DNA of 7,710 nt, from contig NZ_CAJUCP010000018.1 in assembly GCF_910585425.1 (NCBI RefSeq), positions 1 to 7,710 of the forward strand. Direction: 5' to 3'. Shown here in pieces: positions 1 to 5,142 of the stretch (its first letter is position 1; each line of letters starts with the position of its first letter). This DNA comes from an uncultured Acetatifactor sp. GTDB taxonomy: Bacteria; Bacillota; Clostridia; Lachnospirales; Lachnospiraceae. The notes under the pieces were generated by a model, which was not told the DNA's origin, did no database searches, and saw nothing but the letters and a program-made list of their open reading frames with translations. The position numbers and the translations under genes were made by a program.

Positions 1-305
1 ACTTCCAGATCGCCAACCACAACCTTGTCCTGGCGGATGTGCTCAGCAGGAAAGGCGGCAGGAACCGCCTGCTCCCGGAGCATGGCATCCTGATTCTTGA
101 CGAAGCCCACAAGCTGCTGGAGGCCGCCAGGCAGATGTACGGGGCAAGCCTTGAGGACGTGGAGCTGGAGCGCGTGGCGGCCAGCATCGCCAGGGCGGTG
201 GCAGGGAGGCCGGAGAAGAGAGCGGCGCTTCCCTTATGCGAGGAAATGCTGGGACTGAATGCCGCCCTGTTTGAGGACCTGAAAAAATCTGCAGGGGCGC
301 GGTAG
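1..305 (+). pseudogene. DinG/Rad3-type DNA helicase, internal fragment (5' part outside window)
   Basis: The frame is open from the left edge (codons start at base 3), so the gene begins upstream and the GTG at 39 is not a true start. Visible motifs are ANHNLVLAD, the segment typical of DinG/XPD-like superfamily 2 helicases, and LDEAHKLLEAA with a perfect DEAH Walker B box (bases 99-110), which coordinates Mg-ATP. Walker A should lie upstream of the window. The frame ends at TAG 303-305, just after an A6 run (282-287). Reading one base back from the end of that run gives an open frame that continues without a stop into the next fragment, which carries the later helicase motifs. The simplest reading is loss of one A in an inactivated gene. 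Helicases of this type are common cargo of conjugative elements in Clostridia, where their exact role is not clear. Family call is secure; pseudogene status is inferred. Confidence 0.75.
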
Positions 306-316
306 GCCACAACTGT

Positions 317-976
317 GTGGAAGCCATATTTACACCGGCCATCCTGCTGTCCCTGAAAGCGCTGTCAGCCGTGACAAAGAGCCTGTCGGCGCTTTTCCAT
401 ACCGCAGGCCGGAAGGACGCGGCATATAAACGTATTTCCGGCAGGCTGGAACAGAAGCAGGAGAAGCTGACGGGACTCTATGGCCATGTGGACCTTATCT
501 GCTGGCTGGAATATACAGGGACGGCGTCCTGCAGGCTCTGCGCGCTGCCGAAGCGCCTTGACTGCCTGCTCCACGAGGACTTATGGAGCAGCGGGAGGCC
601 GTATCTCTTGACTTCGGCCACCCTGTCCGTGGGCGGTGACTTTAGCCATCATATGCGCCAGACAGGGGCCGACCTGCTGGACCGGAGGCGGATCCTGGCA
701 GTGAGCAAGGCATCCCCCTTCGACTACCGGAACCATGCCTTGCTGTACCTGCCGGAGGACATGCCTTTTCCCGATGTCAGGATAGCGGCGTACCGGAACG
801 CGGTGACGGACAGGCTGGAAGAGCTCATCCGGCTGAGCCACGGGCATACGCTGGTGCTGTTCACATCCTACCGGACGATGGAGACAGTGCATCAGGAGCT
901 TGCAGGGAGGATAGAAGACGTGGGAATCTTTATCCGGGACAATAAACCGGTGGCTTACTTTACGGACGGAGAATAG
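317..976 (+). pseudogene. DinG-type DNA helicase, C-terminal part, frameshifted and truncated
   Basis: This continues the upstream fragment in another frame, open from at least base 287, so the GTG at 317 is only a nominal start. It carries CALPKRLD and LHEDLW (residues 75-90), the TSATLS motif (99-104, bases 611-628), SPFDYR (133-138) and TLVLFTSYRTM (178-188), in the order seen in DinG-like helicases. Homology stops near residue 199 (about base 910). The expected last motor motifs, the SFWEGVD-like segment and the terminal Arg finger region, are absent from all three + frames. Instead there is a roughly 20-residue tail containing VGIFIRDNKPVAYFTDGE that does not look like helicase. The protein should not be a working motor: it lacks part of helicase domain 2 and is out of frame with its ATP-binding half. 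Confidence 0.75.
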
Positions 977-1051
977 ATGGAGGAGCTGATTGATGTAGCA
1001 GCCATGTGGGGGGAAGATTGTGGTAAAAAGGGACAATCCAGGTTGTCATAG
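977..1051 (+). other. 24-codon in-frame remnant after the helicase stop
   Basis: Directly after TAG 974-976, and in the same frame, an ATG opens a 24-codon reading frame (MEELIDVAAMWGEDCGKK...) ending at TAG 1049-1051. Because it is in phase with the non-helicase tail of the preceding fragment, it may be the continuation of the same foreign segment, separated by a single stop (for example TGG to TAG). A GGAG lies five bases upstream of the ATG, so independent translation is possible but not convincing. I do not recognise the family. Confidence 0.25.
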
Positions 1052-1062
1052 GACAATCCGGG
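1031..1062 (+). repeat. 20-bp-spaced direct repeat GGACAATCC(A/G)GG with an inverted half between
   Basis: GGACAATCCAGG (1031-1042) recurs as GGACAATCCGGG (1051-1062), 11 of 12 matching, with starts 20 bp apart. Between them GGTTGTC (1041-1047) is close to the reverse complement of the repeat core, giving GACAA-N6-TTGTC at 1032-1047. The second copy overlaps the GGGAGG ribosome-binding site of the ORF at 1074. It could be a protein-binding site (about two helical turns) or a recombination-associated repeat. Function is unproven. Confidence 0.4.
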
Positions 1063-1073
1063 AGGCAAATAAG

Positions 1074-1172
1074 ATGGATACAGGACAGCAGATGGCCACA
1101 ATCCCGAACCAGGGCGGCGCATCTGCTGGTCGGAAGACCAGGACAGGGCAAAGAGAGGAGAGGCTGCCATGA
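1074..1172 (+). CDS. Small 32-aa hypothetical ORF, translationally coupled to the next gene
   Basis: The ATG at 1074 follows GGGAGG (1060-1065) with an 8-base gap, which is an excellent ribosome-binding site. The 32-codon product begins MDTGQQMATIPNQGG and is rich in Gly, Gln, Arg and Thr, basic at the C-terminus, with no membrane segment or recognisable domain. Its TGA (1170-1172) overlaps the ATG of the following gene (1169-1171) in the classic ATGA arrangement, so ribosomes finishing it could re-initiate on the neighbour. It may be a leader peptide whose job is coupling, a genuine small protein, or the 5' remnant of a larger gene. Good initiation signals and the overlap are the only support. 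Confidence 0.4.
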   Translation: MDTGQQMATIPNQGGASAGRKTRTGQREERLP

Positions 1173-1438
1173 ACCTGACAAAGGAGATGCTTTCGGAAAT
1201 GGCGCGGACCGATATCCGCACTGTAGACATTTCCGAACTGACTGACCTGCGGGACATCCATATCGACACTTCGCAGCCGGTGGAGAAGAAGCTGGCTGCC
1301 TTTGCCGGACAGACAAAGAACGTCTATGTGAACCGGATTGGGGATTACGTGGTGAAGGTCACGTTCCAGGAAAGCGGTGCGACCATAGACGACAAGATGG
1401 CAGAGTATCTGCGGAGGCTGTCCGAAATCTATATATAG
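1169..1438 (+). CDS. DUF6870-like small protein of mobile elements
   Basis: The product is an 89-aa soluble protein beginning MNLTKEMLSEMARTDIRTVD. The ATG at 1169 has AGGAG (1156-1160) eight bases upstream. The pattern is an N-terminal helix, DIRTVDISELTDLRDIHID (15-33), a helix around PVEKKLAAFAGQTKNVYV (37-54), then GDYVVKVTFQESGATIDDKMAEYL (58-81), predicted as a short beta segment followed by a helix. From memory this matches the small DUF6870 family found beside recombinases in Firmicutes elements; no biochemical function is known to me. There are no Cys or His clusters and no signal peptide. It is coupled upstream to the 32-aa ORF and followed, after 153 bp, by the recombinase trio on the same strand, which suggests an accessory role in the element. 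The open frame is confident and the family name moderate. Confidence 0.7.
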   Translation: MNLTKEMLSEMARTDIRTVDISELTDLRDIHIDTSQPVEKKLAAFAGQTKNVYVNRIGDYVVKVTFQESGATIDDKMAEYLRRLSEIYI

Positions 1439-1439
1439 A
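1428..1439. repeat. Perfect 12-bp palindrome TCTATATATAGA at the gene end
   Basis: The last codons and stop of the 89-aa protein gene form a perfect AT-rich palindrome, six bases per arm. It is too short and AT-rich to be a strong RNA hairpin. It may be coincidental or a small operator-like site at the start of the recombinase leader. Confidence 0.2.
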
Positions 1440-1457
1440 AGATAAAACATTCTGAAA

Positions 1458-1476
1458 AAGTCTCCAAAAGAGGCTT
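1458..1476. other. Stem-loop in the recombinase leader
   Basis: AAGTCTC (1458-1464), loop CAAAA (1465-1469) and GAGGCTT (1470-1476) form a 7-bp stem with one G-T pair. On the + strand no T-tract follows, so it is not a normal intrinsic terminator for the upstream gene. On the - strand the stem runs into five T residues, so it is terminator-like there, although no - strand gene is seen. It overlaps the weak -35 candidate at 1475. Confidence 0.3.
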
Positions 1477-1503
1477 GATGAATGGCAAGATCTGTGTTAA
1501 TCT
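1475..1503 (+). promoter_or_regulatory. Weak sigma-A promoter candidate for the recombinase trio
   Basis: TTGATG (1475-1480) and TAATCT (1498-1503) are separated by exactly 17 bp in the 153-bp leader upstream of the first recombinase. The match is 4/6 at -35 and 3/6 at -10, so this is only a candidate. The trio could equally be read from an upstream promoter through the 89-aa protein gene. The rest of 1439-1591 shows no gene. Confidence 0.25.
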
Positions 1504-1579
1504 GATGGCAGGACAAATCAGTGGAACTCCTGGCTCCCAGTTTCGTGAAGGCCATCGGCTTTTCCCTAACAAAAAAGTC

Positions 1580-1584
1580 AGGAG
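1580..1584 (+). promoter_or_regulatory. Ribosome-binding site deciding the start of recombinase 1
   Basis: AGGAG lies seven bases before the ATG at 1592. The frame is open back to 1475 (TTG) and 1478 (ATG), but those starts lack such a site, and the extra 39 residues do not resemble a resolvase N-terminus. This fixes the start at 1592. Confidence 0.7.
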
Positions 1585-1591
1585 TGATACC

Positions 1592-3400
1592 ATGAGAAAC
1601 GAGAATTCAAACAGGCAATCAAAATATTTCTATGCGGCCATGTACCTCCGGCTTTCCAGGGAGGACAGCGATGCAGGAGCTGTCGCTGATTCCGGAAGCC
1701 CAGGAGGTGCAGGAGCCACGTTCAGAGCCGAGAGCAACAGCATCGGCAGCCAGAGGGAGCTGATCCGTTCCTTTATCCGGGAACAGGAGGACATGGAGCT
1801 CTTCGACTGCTATGCGGACGACAATTATTCCGGCAGCAACTTCGAGAGGCCAGAATTCAAAAGGATGATAAGCGACATCGAGGCGGGGAGGGTGAACTGC
1901 GTCATCGTGAAGGACCTGTCCCGCTTCGGGCGCGACTATATCGAGACCGGCAGGTATCTGGACCAGGTATTCCCGGCTCTGGGGGTGCGCTTCATCGCCC
2001 TCACCGACCGATACGACAGCTTTTCGGCGGATGCCGGGGAGCGCAACATCGTACTGCCGGTAAAAAATTTCATAAACGACAGCTATTGCCGTGACATTTC
2101 CACCAAGGTGAAGAGCCAGCTTGCGGTGAAACGCAGGAAAGGGGAATGCCTTTCGGCATTTGCCGTGTATGGCTATCGGAAATCGACGGAGGACAGGAAC
2201 CAGTTGCTGGTGGACGATTATGCAGCGGAGATCGTGCGCAGGATCTTCGCGTGGAAGATCGAGGGGATGGCCGTCTACGCCATTGCGGAAAAGCTCAATG
2301 ACCTCCATATCCTGTCCCCAAAGGAATACAAGAAGTCCCTGGGGCTGAACTACCGGGGAGGCTTCACCAGGGGCAGCTGCTCCAAATGGAGCAGCCCGAC
2401 CGTCCGGCGGATACTGACCAACGAAGTGTACCTGGGCCACCTGGTGCAGGGCAGGACAGAGCGGGTCAACATAAAGGTAAAGAAACGCGTGGAAAAGCCG
2501 GAAGAGGAATGGGTACGGGTGGAAGATGCCCACGAACCCATCATCTCTGCCGATGACTTTGCCATCGTGCAGAACCTTTTGAAGGCGGACGGCCGCGTCA
2601 GCCCGAAAAGGAAGGAGATCAGTCCGTTCATGGGCCTCCTGTTCTGCGGGGACTGTAGGGAGCAGATGGTGAGGCGGGTCAACCGCTACAAGGGGACGGA
2701 AAAGGTCTATTACATCTGCTCCACCAAGAACCGGGGGGAGGGGTGCAGCCGCCACAGCATAGAGGAGGCCGTGCTGAAGGAGCTGGCAGGGACCGCCATC
2801 CGCCGCTATGCCAATGACTTCCTGGAGCAGGAGAAGCTCTTTGCCCAGGCAAAGGAACGGGAGGCCAACCTGCAGGCGGTCATCAGCTATAATAAGGAAA
2901 TCGCACGTCTGAAAAAGGAGCAGGAGAAATATTTCAGCCTGACTGCCGGGCTGTATGAGGATCTACGTACAGGGGTCATTACCAAGGAGGAATTTGGACG
3001 GCTCCATGGGGAGTTCCAGAAGAAGGCGGAAAACCTGGCTGCCGCGGAGGGAAGACAGGAGCAGCTCGTCAAGGAGATGTTCAAGTCCGGCGTATTGAGC
3101 GCAGGGCGCCTTGCGGCCTTTAAGGATTCCCTGGAGCTGAAGGAGATTGACCGCCATACCCTGGCCAGCCTTGTGAAAAGAATCTGGGTGTATGAGGGGA
3201 AGCGGATAGAGATTGAATTCTATTTTACCGACCAGTATCAGGCGATGAAGGACTTTTGCAGGGAGGATGGCTTGGACACCTATATGGGAAATGGCCAGAT
3301 AGGGAATGAGGCATATACCAATCTGGATACCCATATGACAATAGATAAAGTGGAAAATCAGATGCCGTCAGCCATCCCTGGCATGGAAAGGGGTGCATGA
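1592..3400 (+). CDS. Large serine recombinase 1 of the trio (602 aa)
   Basis: This is a large serine recombinase (TnpX/TndX-like group) that cuts and rejoins DNA at attachment sites through a 5' phosphoserine link. The resolvase-type catalytic domain spans about residues 12-175: the nucleophile is Ser22 in YLRLSRED, and the second catalytic stretch is KDLSRFGRDYIE (107-118). SNSIGSQRELI (48-58) and DDNYSGSNFERPEF (76-89) are typical of the group. The recombinase domain runs about 185-330 and includes LGHLVQGRT (281-289). A zinc ribbon follows, with Cys352, Cys355, Cys376 and Cys385, then a coiled coil about 412-495, and a beta segment RIWVYEGKRIEIEF (530-543). A tail of about 60 residues, unlike anything in the two partners, completes it. 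A low-complexity insert (about 27-47) sits after the active-site loop. Length is normal for the family and all key residues are present, so it is probably active. It stops one base before recombinase 2. Confidence 0.95.
   Translation: MRNENSNRQSKYFYAAMYLRLSREDSDAGAVADSGSPGGAGATFRAESNSIGSQRELIRSFIREQEDMELFDCYADDNYSGSNFERPEFKRMISDIEAGRVNCVIVKDLSRFGRDYIETGRYLDQVFPALGVRFIALTDRYDSFSADAGERNIVLPVKNFINDSYCRDISTKVKSQLAVKRRKGECLSAFAVYGYRKSTEDRNQLLVDDYAAEIVRRIFAWKIEGMAVYAIAEKLNDLHILSPKEYKKSLGLNYRGGFTRGSCSKWSSPTVRRILTNEVYLGHLVQGRTERVNIKVKKRVEKPEEEWVRVEDAHEPIISADDFAIVQNLLKADGRVSPKRKEISPFMGLLFCGDCREQMVRRVNRYKGTEKVYYICSTKNRGEGCSRHSIEEAVLKELAGTAIRRYANDFLEQEKLFAQAKEREANLQAVISYNKEIARLKKEQEKYFSLTAGLYEDLRTGVITKEEFGRLHGEFQKKAENLAAAEGRQEQLVKEMFKSGVLSAGRLAAFKDSLELKEIDRHTLASLVKRIWVYEGKRIEIEFYFTDQYQAMKDFCREDGLDTYMGNGQIGNEAYTNLDTHMTIDKVENQMPSAIPGMERGA
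3385..3393 (+). promoter_or_regulatory. Ribosome-binding site and coupling junction, recombinases 1/2
   Basis: GGAAAGGGG inside the last codons of recombinase 1 lies eight bases before the ATG at 3402. The stop TGA is 3398-3400, so stop and start are separated by one base. An in-frame GTG at 3393 also exists but would lie on the ribosome-binding site itself, so 3402 is preferred. The same motif recurs at the next junction. Confidence 0.65.
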
Positions 3401-3401
3401 T

Positions 3402-5141
3402 ATGGCAAGGACATCAAAACGCATCCATGCTTCCGGCAGTGCTAAAAACACGGCACCAGGAACCGGACAGGGGAAGGCGCAGGGAACAAAATATTATAAA
3501 GCCGGAATCTATGCAAGGCTGTCCTCGGATCAGGGATCCAAGGCCTGCGGGCAGGCCTTAAAGAACGAATCAGTAGAAACGCAGGTTGAGATTGCCAAAA
3601 GCTATGTAGCGGACTGGAACCGGCATCATGGGGATAAGATAGAAATCGTCGGCCAGTATGCCGATTTGGGGAAGACCGGAACGAACTTCGACCGTGAAGA
3701 TTTCAAGCGGCTGATGCAGGATGTCCGCCTGGGCGACATCAACTGCGTGATCGTCAAGGATCTGTCCCGGTTTGGCAGGAACTACCTGGAGGCCGGGAAT
3801 TACATAGAGAAGATATTCCCGCTTCTGGGAGTCCGCTTCATCGCCGTCGCGGACGGATACGATACAGGGACGGACGGCAGCAGCACGAGACAGATGGCAT
3901 CCGAGATCAAGAACCTGGTGAACGACATGTATGCCAAGGACTTTTCGGCCAAGGCGAAGCTGTCCCTGAAGCAGCGCAGGGAGGCCGGCTCCTATGTGGG
4001 AGGCCTGCCGCCCTATGGGTATGAGGCATACCAGGATGGGCGGATCAGGAAGCTCAGGCCGGACGGGAACACGGTGGAGGTGGTCCGGTTCATCTATAAG
4101 AGATTCCTGGAGACGGAAAACTGCCAGGCCGTGGCGGATGCCCTGAATGAGAGGAGGATCAATCCGCCCGGCGTTTACAGCAGGACGAAAGAGGTCTACT
4201 GCCCAGCCGAAGCGGCGTATAAAGGCTGGGACAGGGGGGCAGTGGAACGCATCCTGAAGAGTGCCACCTATACAGGCAGGCTGGTGCAGGGCAGGACTTC
4301 CCTTACAGCAAGGAAAGAGGAGAACCGCATCCGCAGGCCGGAGGAGGAATGGGTGAAAAAAGAAGATACCCATGAGGCCATAATCAATCCAGAACTCTAC
4401 GGACAGGTGCAGGAAGTCCACCGCAGGATACAGGAACGGACGGGCAGCCACGCCCATCCTACGGATGGCGCCCCTATTGGGGAGAATGTCTTTGACAAGG
4501 TCCTGTATTGCGGCGTATGCGGCAGAAAGATGACCCGGAACAGCCATGTAAAAGAGTATGCGGACGGCAGGAAGGAGAGGAAGGACGGATACTTCTGCAT
4601 GGACAGTATCACGGACAAGAGGGAAGCGTGCCCGGAGAACAACCGCATCTCCAGGACGGAACTGACGGATATCCTGTCATTGCTGTTCCGCACGGAATTT
4701 GCCACCCAGCTGAAGAAGCAGAAAGATTATGTGGAGCAGGGGCGGGTCCTGATACGACAGAAGAAACAGGAACTGGAGTGGCAGCTGCAGCGGACGGAAA
4801 GGGACATCTTGGCACTGACGGAAGAAGAGGGGGAGAGGTACATGGCATATCGTAGCGGAAGCCTGCCCCAGGAAGAGTATGTCCGTTACCGGCTCTGGAA
4901 GGATGAGCGCCTGCAGGAACTGGAAAAGCTGAAAAGCCAGAATCAGGAAGAAGCAAAGGCGCTGGAACGGAAAGGGGAGATCTATCTGAAAGCCATTCGT
5001 TGCCTGATAAAGCTGAAAAGCCGGGGCGAACTGACCAAAGAGCTGGTGGAGGCGCTGATCGAGAGGGTCTATGTCTATCCGGGGAAACTGGTGGAGGTAT
5101 TGTTCACTTACAGCGATGCCCGCATGGAAGGGGTGAAGTAG
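3402..5141 (+). CDS. Large serine recombinase 2 of the trio (579 aa)
   Basis: A second large serine recombinase with every expected part. The N-terminal 30 residues are basic and low in complexity (Gly, Ala, Thr, Lys), then the catalytic domain begins. The nucleophile is Ser41 in IYARLSSD, and the second catalytic stretch is KDLSRFGRNYLE (119-130). ADLGKTGTNFDREDF (87-101) matches the group. The recombinase domain runs about 195-345 and includes TGRLVQGRT (291-299). The zinc ribbon uses Cys370, Cys373, Cys399 and Cys410, with a longer basic insert between the Cys pairs than in recombinase 1. The coiled coil runs about 436-535 and the final beta segment is RVYVYPGKLVEVLFTY (555-570). The ATG at 3402 is favoured over the GTG at 3393. 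Several stretches match recombinase 1 even at DNA level, including an identical 17 bp (2441-2457 and 4281-4297), so the two are probably diverged paralogues. Nothing suggests inactivation. Confidence 0.95.
   Translation: MARTSKRIHASGSAKNTAPGTGQGKAQGTKYYKAGIYARLSSDQGSKACGQALKNESVETQVEIAKSYVADWNRHHGDKIEIVGQYADLGKTGTNFDREDFKRLMQDVRLGDINCVIVKDLSRFGRNYLEAGNYIEKIFPLLGVRFIAVADGYDTGTDGSSTRQMASEIKNLVNDMYAKDFSAKAKLSLKQRREAGSYVGGLPPYGYEAYQDGRIRKLRPDGNTVEVVRFIYKRFLETENCQAVADALNERRINPPGVYSRTKEVYCPAEAAYKGWDRGAVERILKSATYTGRLVQGRTSLTARKEENRIRRPEEEWVKKEDTHEAIINPELYGQVQEVHRRIQERTGSHAHPTDGAPIGENVFDKVLYCGVCGRKMTRNSHVKEYADGRKERKDGYFCMDSITDKREACPENNRISRTELTDILSLLFRTEFATQLKKQKDYVEQGRVLIRQKKQELEWQLQRTERDILALTEEEGERYMAYRSGSLPQEEYVRYRLWKDERLQELEKLKSQNQEEAKALERKGEIYLKAIRCLIKLKSRGELTKELVEALIERVYVYPGKLVEVLFTYSDARMEGVK
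5126..5133 (+). promoter_or_regulatory. Ribosome-binding site and coupling junction, recombinases 2/3
   Basis: GGAAGGGG, nine bases before the ATG at 5143, lies in the last codons of recombinase 2, whose TAG is 5139-5141. The surrounding GCATGGAAGGGGTG (5122-5135) matches 3381-3395 at the first junction except for one A. This points to a shared mode of translational coupling. Confidence 0.6.
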
Positions 5142-5142
5142 G

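Noticed and set aside
1458..1476. Intrinsic terminator after the 89-aa protein gene
   Set aside because: The 7-bp stem is weak and no T-tract follows on the + strand. A T-run exists only for the - strand, where no gene is seen.
1475..1591. Earlier start for recombinase 1 at TTG 1475 or ATG 1478
   Set aside because: These lack a proper ribosome-binding site and would add 39 residues unlike a resolvase N-terminus; the ATG at 1592 has AGGAG at ideal spacing.
1619..2755. Long - strand open frame (378 codons) opposite recombinase 1
   Set aside because: It is antisense to a certain gene, has no recognisable domain or ribosome-binding support, and similar long frames lie opposite recombinases 2 (3570-4547) and 3 (5104-6096). 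Codon bias of the + strand genes explains them.
3393..3401. GTG 3393 as start of recombinase 2
   Set aside because: It overlaps the GGAAAGGGG ribosome-binding site and adds only three residues; the ATG at 3402 is well spaced.
4508..4855. Additional + strand open frame inside recombinase 2 (and similar ones at 2160-2348, 6117-6305 and 6317-6544)
   Set aside because: They are fully contained in confident recombinase genes in another frame, with no domain or initiation signal.
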